In this document: positions 17,195 to 26,301 of the stretch, piece by piece
Numbering within the stretch: position 1 is the stretch's first letter
How the letters are laid out: each line of letters starts with the position of its first letter
NCBI GenBank assembly: GCA_947567425.1
Contig: CANOLV010000002.1
Coordinates: 171,483 to 235,482 of the forward strand
DNA length: 64,000 nt
Direction of reading: 5' to 3'
Source: an uncultured Porphyromonadaceae bacterium
GTDB lineage: Bacteria > Bacteroidota > Bacteroidia > Bacteroidales > Muribaculaceae
Program-made: the position numbers and the translations under genes
The notes under the pieces: generated by a model
Seen by the model: only the letters and a program-made list of their open reading frames with translations
Databases searched by the model: none
What the model was told of the DNA's origin: nothing

Positions 17195-20100
17195 TTAGAA
17201 ATTAACGTTTACGCCTACGATGAACTGACGGGTGCGCGGATAGCGGTTGATGCGTGCGTCCCATCCGGGTTCGAGTCCGCCGAGGTTGATTTCGGGATCG
17301 ATGCCCTTATACTTGGTCAGGGTGAACACGTTGTTGACGGTTCCGTAGACATGGACATTGCTGAGCCAGCCGTTGAAGCAGTTGCGGAAGGTGTAGCCGA
17401 GTGTCAGTGACGACAGGCGGAAGTAGTCGCCGTCCTCAAGATAGCGGTCAGACGGAGCCTGGGCGCGGGTGTCGTTCACACGCTGTTCCTTGGCGCAGTC
17501 CTTAAGCACGTTCTTGCCTACGCCCACATTGGTCACGTTGCTGTAGTAAGCGCGGGTGCCGTTGAATATCTTGTTGCCGAATGTACCCTGGAAGAATGCG
17601 TTGAGGGTCCAGTTCTTGTAGCGGAGTTCGTTGTTCCAGCCGAGTTGCAGTTTAGGCTGGGCGCTGCCCTTCTTCACGCGGTCGTCGTTGTTGGGCGAGT
17701 CGGTGGTGACGTAGTTGCCGTTCTCGTCCACGAGTCGGTCGCCCGTTTCGGGGTCATGCTTGTAGAATACTGAGCGGTCCTGGTCGTCGTAACCTGCCCA
17801 TTCCCACATATAGAATGTGCCGACGGGTTCTCCCTCCATGATGCGCTGTACATTCCATGTGTCGTAGCCGGCGAGATCCGGGTTGAGCTTGTCGATATAG
17901 TTGACTGTGAATGCACCCTTTGACAGCGACACCACTTTGTTGCGGTTGTGGGTCAGGTTGAGGGTGGTGGTCCAGGTCAGGTCGCGGTTCTGTACCGGAA
18001 CGGCGTTGATGGTCACCTCCACGCCGCGGTTGTTCATCTTGCCCACGTTGGCGGTCATCTTGTCCACCGGATATACTGTCGACGGTACGCTGTACTCGAA
18101 TATCATATCCTTGGTGTCCTTGTTGTAGTACTCGATCGTTCCGTTCAAGCGTCCGTTGAAGAAGGCGAAGTCAAGACCGATGTTGAGCATCGTGGTGGTC
18201 TCCCACTTGAGATCCTTGTTTTCATTGCGGGCCGCTGTAAGAACCTTGTAGCTTGTACCGTTGTAGTCGAAGCGGATTTTGTCCCACGTGTTCCAGAAGT
18301 AGTAGAAGCGCGATGTCAGCGCGTCGAATCCGGTGGAGTTACCGCTCTGGCCCCAGCCCACGCGCACCTTGAGGTCGTCGAATATGCCGAGGTTCTTGAT
18401 GAAGTCCTCCTGGCTGATGCGCCATGCGGCGGAAGCTGAGGGGAATGTGGCCCACTCGTTGTTGCTTCCGAACGACGACGAACCGTCGCGGCGGATGGCC
18501 GCCTGAAGCAGATATTTGCCGTCGTATGAATAGTTGGCGCGTCCGTAGAATGAGATCATGCGGCGGGTCAGCTTGACATTGCCCCAGATTGGATCGTCTT
18601 CGTAGCTGTTGCCGAGGCCGATGTTGTCCCAGCCCAGGTCGTCGTTGAAGAAGTTGTAGGCGCGTGCTCCGAAGCCTTCGCCGGTGTCCCACTGTTCCCA
18701 CGAGTAGCCGGCCATGATGCCGAGCTTATGTACGTTGTTGAAAGTCTTGTCGTAGTTGCCGTAGATTTCCATCAGCTTATGTACGGACTCGGTGGTGTTG
18801 CGCGATGTCTGGCCGTGGCGGGCCTTCTCGTCGGGAGTCTGGGTCTGGGTGCTGTAGTAGTCCTTGTAGTCCCACTGGTGGTTGAGATAGTTGAAGTTGG
18901 CGTTGAGGAAGAGGCCGTCGATGATCTTAAGGCTTGCCTTGCCGGTAAAGTCGATGCGTTTGCTCTGCGACTTTGACACGTTTTCGTTGATGAGCGACAG
19001 CGGGTTGTAGTTCTGTGAAGTGTACGATCCTTCATACCAAGTTCCGTCTTCGTTGCGCACCGGGTTCAGCGGCGAGAAGTAGTACATGGCGTCAAGAGCC
19101 GACGCTCCCTTTTGGTTCATCGGTACGCCCTGATGGTTGGAGATGCTTCCGTTGACCTGGAGTGTCACCGTCAGGTGGTCCTTCAGCATTGAAGCCTCTA
19201 CGAGCGAACGTCCGATCAGGCGGTCCATATTGGTGCCGCGCACGATTCCGTCGCGTTTCATGTAGTTGACGCTGGCCGCATAGCGGGTCTTGTCGTTGCC
19301 GCCGGTGATCGAGAGGTTGTGGTTCTGGGCGAATCCGGTGCGGAGCACTTCATCCTGCCAGTCAGTGTCGGTGTCCTGGCCGTTGTCGTTGATGATGGTC
19401 CAGCCTCCGCTCTCGGCAAATGCGCGGAGTTCCGAGGCGTTCATCATCTCAAGGTTCTTGAGCGAGCGTTCCCATGACACGTATCCGCTGTAGGTCACGT
19501 TCGTACGGCCTTCGGTGCCGCGTTTGGTAGTGACGATGATCACACCGTTGGCGGCCTTCGATCCGTAGATAGCAGTGGCCGATGCGTCGCGGAGCACGTC
19601 GATCGACTCGATGTCGTTGGGCGACACCAGCGACAGGTCGGCGTCGGGTATACCGTCGATCACGTAAAGGGGCGAGGTCGAGCCGTTGAGGGTCGATGCG
19701 CCGCGGAGTGTGATCGAGGCAGTACCGCCGTTGGGGTCAGATGACTGTACGATCGACAGACCGGCCACCTTGCCCTGCAGCATCTGTGCCGGGTCGGTGT
19801 AGATACCCACGTTCATATCCTTTGCGCGGACGGTGGTGATGGAGCTGGTCACGTCCTTGCGGGTCATTGAGCCGTAGCCCACCACTACCACTTCTTCGAG
19901 GGCATTGGTGTTCTCCTTCATTGTCACGTTGATTTTTGCGCCGTTGACCTGCACCTCTTTGGTGATGTAGCCGATGTAAGAAAATACTAATGTTTTACCT
20001 TGCGCTGTTTTGATGCTGTAAGCACCGTCGGCATCGGTTGCTGTTCCGTTGGAAGTTCCCTTCTCTTGGACTGTTGCTCCGATCAGCGGTTCGCCGGTCT

Positions 20101-20227
20101 CGTCGGTGACTATACCGCTGACTGATAGGGTCTGGGCACGTACCCCCCCCCAATTACAGCAAATTAGAGCCACCGCTAACACAATGGCCGATGCCAGTTT
20201 TATTCCTGCACTTTTTAGGTTTTGCAT
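17195..20227 (-). CDS. SusC/RagA-family TonB-linked outer-membrane transporter
   Basis: The 1010-residue protein has a signal peptide ending at VRAQ (about residue 32), a carboxypeptidase-regulatory-like domain (VSGIVTDETGEPLIGATV), a TonB-box region (ALEEVVVVGYG), the plug domain with the LRGA and DVLRDASATAIYG signatures, and a long beta barrel ending in the aromatic VNVNF. It imports a nutrient across the outer membrane with TonB energy, paired with SusD. The signal-peptide codons include a run of nine G (complement of 20143-20151). A change in its length would shift the frame before any other likely start. A good promoter and a leader of about 130 bases lie upstream. Confidence 0.96.
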   Translation of the reverse strand: MQNLKSAGIKLASAIVLAVALICCNWGGVRAQTLSVSGIVTDETGEPLIGATVQEKGTSNGTATDADGAYSIKTAQGKTLVFSYIGYITKEVQVNGAKINVTMKENTNALEEVVVVGYGSMTRKDVTSSITTVRAKDMNVGIYTDPAQMLQGKVAGLSIVQSSDPNGGTASITLRGASTLNGSTSPLYVIDGIPDADLSLVSPNDIESIDVLRDASATAIYGSKAANGVIIVTTKRGTEGRTNVTYSGYVSWERSLKNLEMMNASELRAFAESGGWTIINDNGQDTDTDWQDEVLRTGFAQNHNLSITGGNDKTRYAASVNYMKRDGIVRGTNMDRLIGRSLVEASMLKDHLTVTLQVNGSISNHQGVPMNQKGASALDAMYYFSPLNPVRNEDGTWYEGSYTSQNYNPLSLINENVSKSQSKRIDFTGKASLKIIDGLFLNANFNYLNHQWDYKDYYSTQTQTPDEKARHGQTSRNTTESVHKLMEIYGNYDKTFNNVHKLGIMAGYSWEQWDTGEGFGARAYNFFNDDLGWDNIGLGNSYEDDPIWGNVKLTRRMISFYGRANYSYDGKYLLQAAIRRDGSSSFGSNNEWATFPSASAAWRISQEDFIKNLGIFDDLKVRVGWGQSGNSTGFDALTSRFYYFWNTWDKIRFDYNGTSYKVLTAARNENKDLKWETTTMLNIGLDFAFFNGRLNGTIEYYNKDTKDMIFEYSVPSTVYPVDKMTANVGKMNNRGVEVTINAVPVQNRDLTWTTTLNLTHNRNKVVSLSKGAFTVNYIDKLNPDLAGYDTWNVQRIMEGEPVGTFYMWEWAGYDDQDRSVFYKHDPETGDRLVDENGNYVTTDSPNNDDRVKKGSAQPKLQLGWNNELRYKNWTLNAFFQGTFGNKIFNGTRAYYSNVTNVGVGKNVLKDCAKEQRVNDTRAQAPSDRYLEDGDYFRLSSLTLGYTFRNCFNGWLSNVHVYGTVNNVFTLTKYKGIDPEINLGGLEPGWDARINRYPRTRQFIVGVNVNF
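20143..20151 (-). repeat. Nine-G homopolymer inside the susC signal-peptide codons
   Basis: Nine C on the plus strand (nine G in the mRNA) encode part of residues W26-V29 of SusC. Tracts of this length are prone to slipped-strand changes. This is the longest such run I noticed inside a gene of the window. Confidence 0.9.
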
Positions 20228-20366
20228 GGATTTGGTTAAAATTTAGTTAAAAAATAATTATATTTAGTTCTCTTGATTAGTTTCAGTTTTAGGTTGATAC
20301 CTTTTTGTCCACTTTTGCGAGGGGGAGAATCGCTTCCTCCCTAAGACTCTTTTGAAGAATTTATCG

Positions 20367-20399
20367 CAAAGATATAAAAATTCAGTCCTATTAACCAAA
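20367..20399 (-). promoter_or_regulatory. Promoter of the susCD operon
   Basis: TATCTTTG (20367-20374) is preceded by TTTG (20396-20399) with a 21-base spacer, close to the Bacteroidales consensus. The predicted leader to the susC ATG is about 130 bases. Confidence 0.75.
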
Positions 20400-20461
20400 T
20401 GCGAAGCCTTATTTGTGTTTTTTAACACAATATATGTGAATATTTCCGATAGTTGGATGAC

Positions 20462-20498
20462 AAAAATTCGGGACCGCATCTGTCTGATGCGGCCCCGG
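20462..20498 (-). terminator. Intrinsic terminator of the TolC-HlyD-ABC operon
   Basis: The stem CCGCATC/GATGCGG with a 5-base loop is extended by GG/CC pairs and followed on the minus strand by GAATTTTTG, about 35 bases past the last stop. Confidence 0.8.
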
Positions 20499-20532
20499 AC
20501 TTATAGTGTGTATCGGTTTTGCTGTGTCTGAA

Positions 20533-21753
20533 TCAGGGCACTGACGGGACTTGATAGTGGTGGAGCACCCGGCGCCGGTACATCTTTTCCACCATCACGG
20601 CGATGAAGAAGTACACCACGGCCATGGCCCAGAGCATGAGGTAGGGATACGACACGTCGGCCAGTGTAGCCCCGTTGGAGTTGATGCCGATGAAGCCCTG
20701 CATGCCCCACGAGGCGGGAAGAAGCCCTGCCGCGAGGCGCCAGACGGGCGACATGGCCGAGATGGGCCAGGTAAGTCCCGACAGAAACAGGAACAGCACC
20801 GAGGTGAACACGAACACCAGAAACGCGCTCTCGCGCTCGACCACGAGCGGCCGGAGGATCTGGCCGAGGAAAGTAGTGGCGAAGATCATCGGCACGATGA
20901 ACAGCAGATAGTCGAGCGGATCGCCGATGGCCGGCAGGCTGAACATCAGGGGAACGTAGTGGAACATGTAGACTGTCACCGGGGCGTAGATGGTGGTGTA
21001 CGACAATGCCCGTCCCAGCACCGAGGCCGACATCGGGCCTTCGATTTCCTCCGGGTCGATGCCGTTGTTGCGCCGTCTGCGCTCGTTGCTTCCGCCTCCG
21101 AGCATCAGCACTCCGAGGATCAGGCTCTGCTGCAGTATCAGCACCACGAGTCCTATCATTATGAACGATGCGAATCCCTGCGCCGGGTCGCCTACTATGA
21201 AGGCCTGCGTGTCGACAGGGGTCCCGCCGATTGACGATGCCGGAAGGGCGATAGGTGATTCCTCTATGGTGTGGGTGCGTACGTCGCCGTCAAGCTGGAG
21301 CGTCACGTCGGTCATGGCGAACAGTATGTTGCGGTAGCGTATCATAAGGCTCATGTCGCAGTACAGGGGCAGCACGGCCTGTTCCATCCTGCCGAGTTTG
21401 CGCGAGTAGTCCGACGGAATTTCGAGTATGGAATACACTTTCCGCTCCTTCATCCACTCCTTGGCCTCGCTCATGTCCGAGGCATAGCCGGCCACGTCGA
21501 TATACTGTGTGGCGTCGATCATGCGTACCAGTTCGCGGCTCTCGGAGCTGCGGCAGTTGTCCACGATGGCCATCGGTATCTCCTCTACCACTTCCGGATT
21601 ATATATGAGCGTATAGGTGATGGGATAGGCCAGAGGCAGGGCGAAAAAGAACAGTATCACCCCAGCATCGTGGAATATCAGCGAGTACTCTTTGATCCAC
21701 GATCTGAACAGCGTGGACCACCACCTCTTTATATTATCCATTATCTTTGACAT
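20533..21753 (-). CDS. ABC-2 type exporter permease (second of two)
   Basis: The 406-residue protein has the ABC-2 layout. One N-terminal helix near residues 30-48 leads into a large extracytoplasmic domain (about 50-195, opening with AIVDNCRSSESRELVR), and five to six C-terminal helices follow (about 200-390). A GGGSNERRRRNNGIDPEE loop lies between helices. Such permeases pair with an ATPase to export drugs, lipids or polysaccharides. The order of the operon (TolC, HlyD adaptor, permease, permease) points to a tripartite envelope-spanning pump, but no ATPase gene is adjacent. The upstream permease ends 12 bases before this start. Confidence 0.88.
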   Translation of the reverse strand: MSKIMDNIKRWWSTLFRSWIKEYSLIFHDAGVILFFFALPLAYPITYTLIYNPEVVEEIPMAIVDNCRSSESRELVRMIDATQYIDVAGYASDMSEAKEWMKERKVYSILEIPSDYSRKLGRMEQAVLPLYCDMSLMIRYRNILFAMTDVTLQLDGDVRTHTIEESPIALPASSIGGTPVDTQAFIVGDPAQGFASFIMIGLVVLILQQSLILGVLMLGGGSNERRRRNNGIDPEEIEGPMSASVLGRALSYTTIYAPVTVYMFHYVPLMFSLPAIGDPLDYLLFIVPMIFATTFLGQILRPLVVERESAFLVFVFTSVLFLFLSGLTWPISAMSPVWRLAAGLLPASWGMQGFIGINSNGATLADVSYPYLMLWAMAVVYFFIAVMVEKMYRRRVLHHYQVPSVP

Positions 21754-21765
21754 AAGGCAAATTCT

Positions 21766-22950
21766 TTATGGTACATATACCGGGTTAAGGCTGATCCGTT
21801 TGAGCTTCCAGAGCATGGTGGCGGGAACGAGCAGAAACAGTATCAGTGCCACGTATTCCCACTGGCAGTAGTAAAGCTCATAGCCGTTAAGCGCAGTATT
21901 GATGTATATCAGAAAGTAGTAGCGTATAGGCAGTATGTAGGCGAAGATGCCCACCGCCGGATACATATCCTCGACCGGGAATGAGAAACCTGCCAGCGAG
22001 AAGGAGAGTATGCCCGTGAGCGAGAGTATCGACAGGGCGAACCGCAGGTTGGGTATGAGGCTTGTGATGAACAGGGCGAATGCCTGGCTCGCGCCCACAA
22101 GCAGCATCATCGCGCCCACCATGCCCCAGACGCTTCCGTTGAGCGGGAAGTGCCAGAAGCCGTACATCATTCCCTGCATGGCCAGACCCACCACCAGAAA
22201 TATCACATACTGCGGGATGAGCTTGCCCATGCATGCGGTCCAGATTGATCCGCCTGCATCCTGTATCCATCTGACCGAAGTGCCGCGCTTCACCTCCTGC
22301 AATATGGAGAAGGCCGTGATCTGGAAGATGAGGAGCTGCAGCAGGCACGGCAGAAACGAGTTGGACAGATAGATGGAGTAGTTCGACCACGGATTGCCCA
22401 TCGGGTGTATGTCGGTCACCACCGGCTGTAGCAGCGTGTTGACCGTCTCCGAACGCAGGCCCGCCCCTTGGAGCGTGGTGCTGACCACCGCGCCCGAAGT
22501 AGACACGGCTATAGTCTTGAATCCCTTGTAGGAGAGGGTGCCCGGCACGTAGTACGACATGTTGGAATAGAACGTGATGGTGGTGTTGCGTCCGGCCTCG
22601 GCGTCGCGCTGAAACGAGCGGGGTATCATAAAGAACCCGTAGATCTCTCCCCCTTTGAGCAGCTTCATGGCCTCGTCGTAGCTTTCCGGATGGTATTTCA
22701 CGTCGACAAGCTCGGTGGCCGCCAGGCTGCGTCCCACTTTGCGGGATATGGGCGTATTGTCGAGATCCACTATGGCTGCCGGCGATTTCAGAGGCAGCCC
22801 CTCGTCCATGAAGTCGAGAAAGAAGAACGTGGTGAACACCGGCACCACAAGCATCATCAGTATGTAGATCGGGCGGCTGCACAGTTGGGCGATGCCGTCG
22901 TGGACGGCACGGCCTAAAGCTCCGAACGGTAGTTTCTTATTGCTCGACAT
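21766..22950 (-). CDS. ABC-2 type exporter permease (first of two)
   Basis: The 394-residue protein is built like its neighbour: one N-terminal helix (IYILMMLVVPVFTTFFFL), a periplasmic domain beginning PAAIVDLDNTPISRKVGRSL, and a C-terminal block of about five helices. Similar wording near the start of the two periplasmic domains (AIVDxxxxxxSR) shows they are paralogues that probably form a heterodimer. Spacing is 12 bases to the next gene and 24 bases from the adaptor gene. The substrate is unknown. Confidence 0.88.
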   Translation of the reverse strand: MSSNKKLPFGALGRAVHDGIAQLCSRPIYILMMLVVPVFTTFFFLDFMDEGLPLKSPAAIVDLDNTPISRKVGRSLAATELVDVKYHPESYDEAMKLLKGGEIYGFFMIPRSFQRDAEAGRNTTITFYSNMSYYVPGTLSYKGFKTIAVSTSGAVVSTTLQGAGLRSETVNTLLQPVVTDIHPMGNPWSNYSIYLSNSFLPCLLQLLIFQITAFSILQEVKRGTSVRWIQDAGGSIWTACMGKLIPQYVIFLVVGLAMQGMMYGFWHFPLNGSVWGMVGAMMLLVGASQAFALFITSLIPNLRFALSILSLTGILSFSLAGFSFPVEDMYPAVGIFAYILPIRYYFLIYINTALNGYELYYCQWEYVALILFLLVPATMLWKLKRISLNPVYVP

Positions 22951-22974
22951 AATCTGTATCGGGGGTGATTATTG

Positions 22975-24003
22975 TTATTTGGTCGGGTCGTGGTACAGTA
23001 CCGTCATGCCGGGTCGCAGTTCCGGTATATCCTCAAGCGGACGGGCCTTGATCTGGAACGTCTTGCTGTCCCATTCGCCCGTGGCTTTTGTGGCCCGCCA
23101 GGTGGCATACGATCCCATGTCGCGTACATAATATATCTTGGCCTTTACTTTCTTGTTGTCGAGAGCGGGGATAGTGACCTCGATCTCCTTGCCCATCGTC
23201 AGGTCCGACAGCAGATGTTCGCGCACGTTGAACGTCACCCACTTGTCCTGGAGCTTGAGCAGGCTCATTATCGGTGCGCCGAGCGACACCAGCTCGCTCT
23301 CGTGGGGGTAGATCAGGTCGATCTCTCCGTCGAAAGGTGCCACAAGATATTGGTCCTGAAGAAGGGCCTCCACCTGCATCACGCCCCCTTTGGCGGCGTC
23401 GGTGAGGGCCTTGGCGCTCTCCTTGTCCTCATTCTGTGCTCCTTCCTGAGCCATCTGGTACTGGCTGCGGGCCGCGTTCTCGCCGGCAACAGCGGCGTCG
23501 TAGGCCGCCTTGGCCTCGTCGCGTTTCTGCTCCGACACCACGTCCTGCTTATACAGCGACTCCATGCGCCGGTAGGTCTTCTCGCTGATGTTGCGGGCCG
23601 CGATGGCCTGCTGCAGCACGTCGTATGCGCTCTGCACTATCTGCTTGCGTGTCCCGGAGTCGATTTTTTTGTTCTGAGCCGAAGCCGCGGTCTGCATGGC
23701 CTCTGCCTGGTAGAGTTTTGCGTCGGCGAGCGACGAGTGGATATGCACCAGCGTGTCGCCGGCCTTGACTGCCTGGCCCTCTTCCACATACAGCTCCATG
23801 ACGCGGCCGGGAAGCTTGCCCGAGATTCTGACGGAAGTGGCTTCGGCCTGTCCTTCGATCAGGTCGGATTTCGGTTTTAAGAACAGAAAGCCCACGAGCG
23901 CCAGAAGCGCCACGGCGAGCGTCACGATGACGAGAGTGCCCAGAAGGGCGTTCCCTTTTTCGATTTTTACCTGCTGGGAGGATGTTTGATCTGTGTTTGC
24001 CAT
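22975..24003 (-). CDS. HlyD/MFP-family periplasmic adaptor
   Basis: The 342-residue protein starts at ATG 24003, seven bases past the tolC-like stop; an earlier ATG at 24039 would overlap that gene. It has one N-terminal membrane helix (about residues 23-43). A lipoyl/barrel-sandwich half-motif follows (SGKLPGRVMELYVEEGQAVKAGD), then a long coiled-coil hairpin rich in Ala, Gln and Glu (about residues 95-200), and the second half-motif (YLVAPFDGEID) with a beta-barrel domain. It would link the inner-membrane permeases to the TolC-like channel. Confidence 0.93.
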   Translation of the reverse strand: MANTDQTSSQQVKIEKGNALLGTLVIVTLAVALLALVGFLFLKPKSDLIEGQAEATSVRISGKLPGRVMELYVEEGQAVKAGDTLVHIHSSLADAKLYQAEAMQTAASAQNKKIDSGTRKQIVQSAYDVLQQAIAARNISEKTYRRMESLYKQDVVSEQKRDEAKAAYDAAVAGENAARSQYQMAQEGAQNEDKESAKALTDAAKGGVMQVEALLQDQYLVAPFDGEIDLIYPHESELVSLGAPIMSLLKLQDKWVTFNVREHLLSDLTMGKEIEVTIPALDNKKVKAKIYYVRDMGSYATWRATKATGEWDSKTFQIKARPLEDIPELRPGMTVLYHDPTK

Positions 24004-24010
24004 AACAAAT

Positions 24011-25513
24011 CTATTTTTCAGTGTCGTAATAATGTTCATAGTCCATGGTGCCGAGCACTTTCGACAGGTAGACCCTGCAGAGGTTCACGTCGATTTCGGC
24101 GTCGATATTCTCCGAGTTGGCTTTTAACCAGGCCGTCTGGGCGGCCATGACATGGTCGGTGGTGGCCATGCCCTCGCGGAACGCTATCTGGGCGTGGCGA
24201 AGGTTTTCGTCGGCGTTGGCCAGATTGCTTTGGGTCGTAATGTACGTCTTGAGCGATTCGCGGGCCTTGAAGGCGGCCTGGCTCACCTGAAGCTGGATTT
24301 TTTCCTTGGCGTCTTCAAGTTGCAGGCGCATGATGGTGGTCTCCGACTTGGCCGCGCGGTACTTGTTGTAGTTCCCTCCCCAGTGCCAGATCGGTATGGT
24401 GATCATGGCCCCTACGTGGAACGCACCGCCGAAGCGGTTCTTGTAGCCGTCGTTCATGTTGGGGTTGGAGAATGAATATGCCCCCACCAGGGCTATGTTG
24501 GGGAGCATGGAGGCCATGGCCACCTTGCTCTGCTGTTCCGTGATTTTTACTCCGAGTTCGAGAGCCTGCAGGTCGGCGCGGCGGCTGTACACCTCGTTCA
24601 TGTCATATACGGTGGCGGGCATCGGCTGGTCCATTTCATTGCGTCCGGCGGGATTTTCGTCGGCAAGGGTGAGCACGGTGTTCACCGGCAGACCGCAGAT
24701 CTCCGCAAGGGCCATTCTCGACAGCGTAAGGCCGTTTTCCACCTTCAGGAGGTCCACGTTGGCCTCGTTGAGCTTAACGTCCACCGTCAGGAGGTCGCTT
24801 TTGGTGGCCACGCCCTCGTTGACCATTGCCTGAACATTCGAGTGCAGCGTGTCCAGAAGGTTGACGAAGCTCTTGGCCAGCTCATGCTTGGCCTTGAGCG
24901 ACACCACCTGCCAGTAGGCCGCGTCGACCGCATAGATCACATCCTCGGCGGCATTGTCGTGCATCGACTCGGCAAGCTCCTTGGCATACTTCGTGATTTT
25001 GTTCATTGCCACGATCTTGCCCCCCATGAACACGGGTTGGGTAAGGGTGACGGCTCCGAAAAATACATTATGGATGTCGTAGGTCATAGCGTCCTTAGGC
25101 AGATAAGCCACCTGCTTCGGCACCGGCTTGCCGTCGACCATCACCGGAAGTCCGTCCGGACCCGTCAGTAGGTCGAAGTCGTAACCGTCCTTGCCGTTGA
25201 ACGACATGATGGGCAGATGCTGGTCCGAGTCGAAGATCGAGATGTTTTTCTGATTGTACATATATCCTCCGGCGAAGTCTATCGACGGAAGGTAAGCGGC
25301 GAATGCCTCCTCCTTCTGATACCCCGCCTGCTTGATTTTCTCTGACTGGATGCGCATTTGCTTGTTGTTAGACACGGCCATCGCCCGGCAGGAGTCCAGC
25401 GACACCGCCATGTCGGCCCCCGGGGCTCCCGTTTGAGCCGCGGCAGTAGTGACTGTAGCCAGCGCGCCGGCTAAAGCCCAACACTTTAGTTGTCTGAAAG
25501 TAGAGTGCAGCAT
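24011..25513 (-). CDS. TolC-family outer-membrane efflux channel
   Basis: The 500-residue protein has a signal peptide (ending near TTAAAQ) and the two repeated outer-membrane-efflux domains of TolC. Each is made of long helices with a short beta insertion; the first begins SLDSCRAMAVSNNKQMRIQSEKIKQA and the second contains ADLQALELGVKITEQQSKVAMASMLPNIALVGAYSF. It forms the outer-membrane exit of the pump encoded downstream and is the first gene of the operon. A TATATTTG -7-like box lies 71 bases upstream. Confidence 0.93.
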   Translation of the reverse strand: MLHSTFRQLKCWALAGALATVTTAAAQTGAPGADMAVSLDSCRAMAVSNNKQMRIQSEKIKQAGYQKEEAFAAYLPSIDFAGGYMYNQKNISIFDSDQHLPIMSFNGKDGYDFDLLTGPDGLPVMVDGKPVPKQVAYLPKDAMTYDIHNVFFGAVTLTQPVFMGGKIVAMNKITKYAKELAESMHDNAAEDVIYAVDAAYWQVVSLKAKHELAKSFVNLLDTLHSNVQAMVNEGVATKSDLLTVDVKLNEANVDLLKVENGLTLSRMALAEICGLPVNTVLTLADENPAGRNEMDQPMPATVYDMNEVYSRRADLQALELGVKITEQQSKVAMASMLPNIALVGAYSFSNPNMNDGYKNRFGGAFHVGAMITIPIWHWGGNYNKYRAAKSETTIMRLQLEDAKEKIQLQVSQAAFKARESLKTYITTQSNLANADENLRHAQIAFREGMATTDHVMAAQTAWLKANSENIDAEIDVNLCRVYLSKVLGTMDYEHYYDTEK

Positions 25514-25583
25514 AAGTTACTTATATACCCTCGGTTACGTAAATAATAGTTTCTCAGGCAAAATGACCTGGCATTTCACCCTG

Positions 25584-25591
25584 CAAATATA
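25584..25591 (-). promoter_or_regulatory. -7 element of the TolC-HlyD-ABC operon
   Basis: TATATTTG matches TAnnTTTG. A TTTG lies 14 bases further up, closer than usual, so the full promoter is uncertain. Confidence 0.45.
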
Positions 25592-25760
25592 ACCGAATTA
25601 TTTCGCAAAAAGTTTCCGCGCCCGGCATTTAATTCCGTCCATATTTACTTATAATTGGTCACTTTTTCCTGCACGGTTTCATCGTGCCGTATGTGTAGGA
25701 AACCACAATGTTTGGAAAACCGCTTAAAAAGTGGAATGTGTTATTAAACATCTCTTTAAA

Positions 25761-25792
25761 TTTGCAATTATAAATCCATTGGCATACATTTG
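25761..25792 (+). promoter_or_regulatory. Promoter of the first toxin locus
   Basis: TTTG (25761-25764), a 20-base spacer and TACATTTG (25785-25792) match the Bacteroidales consensus well. The leader to the ATG at 25858 would be about 60 bases. Confidence 0.75.
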
Positions 25793-25857
25793 CAAAAAAT
25801 GCGCGACATACCAGCCACCCGTCGCGCCTCAGAGGTAAACAAACATACCACACGATA

Positions 25858-26301
25858 ATGAAAACCAATCATCTGCTCCTCGCCGCCCTCACCGCGGCCA
25901 TCACAATGCCACTCCTCCCAGTGGCGGAATCGGTCGGACAAACACCTTCGACCACAGTCGTGTACACTTATGATGCCTCTGGCAATCGTATAAAACGCGC
26001 TATTAAAAATAGCGAATCGAATCCGATGGGGATTGCCGCCATGTCGGATTCAATCCACATTCCTCTCGCTGTAGCCACTCCTAATCCTACCACAGGCTTT
26101 GTGTCGGTGGAATTGGTGAACACCGATGAACCGATAGCCATCGGGATGGGTCTCTATAGCCTTGAGGGAACGCATCTGAAAGACTGGGGTGCGTTTTCAG
26201 AATCGATACAGATTGACCTGTCTGCGTATCCGTCAGGATGGTATGTGATCCACGTAAATATCGGACAGACAATAGAATCAATTAAAATTCTAAAACTATG
26301 A
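25858..26301 (+). CDS. Mini-protein with signal peptide, one YD repeat and a type A T9SS sorting tail (locus 1)
   Basis: The 147-residue protein has a signal peptide (about 1-28), one YD-repeat-like motif (YTYDASGNRIKRA) directly after it, and a C-terminal domain of about 70 residues. That domain has the type A Por/T9SS sorting pattern: PNPTTGFVSVEL, then LYSLEG, then LSAYPSGWYVIHV and a final ESIKILK. Such tails send proteins through the outer membrane, where PorU removes them. Between the YD motif and the tail only about 35 residues remain, so the protein has almost no passenger. Its stop overlaps the start of the giant Rhs-type gene by four bases (ATGA). A second copy of this arrangement is at 37352-37777. 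The role as export or docking partner is inference. Confidence 0.85.
   Translation: MKTNHLLLAALTAAITMPLLPVAESVGQTPSTTVVYTYDASGNRIKRAIKNSESNPMGIAAMSDSIHIPLAVATPNPTTGFVSVELVNTDEPIAIGMGLYSLEGTHLKDWGAFSESIQIDLSAYPSGWYVIHVNIGQTIESIKILKL

Larger units (their letters stand above)
20228..20532. other. Intergenic region between susC and the ABC export operon (no gene)
   Basis: This 305-base gap holds the susC promoter, a susC leader of about 130 bases with a G-rich stretch that can fold (about 20320-20345), and the terminator of the export operon. No convincing small gene is present. Confidence 0.7.
25514..25857. other. Divergent intergenic region (no gene), tolC-like operon versus first toxin locus
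   Basis: The 344-base gap holds a TATATTTG box for the minus-strand efflux operon (25584-25591) and a well-formed promoter for the plus-strand toxin locus (25761-25792). I see no credible gene or terminator hairpin between them. Confidence 0.7.
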
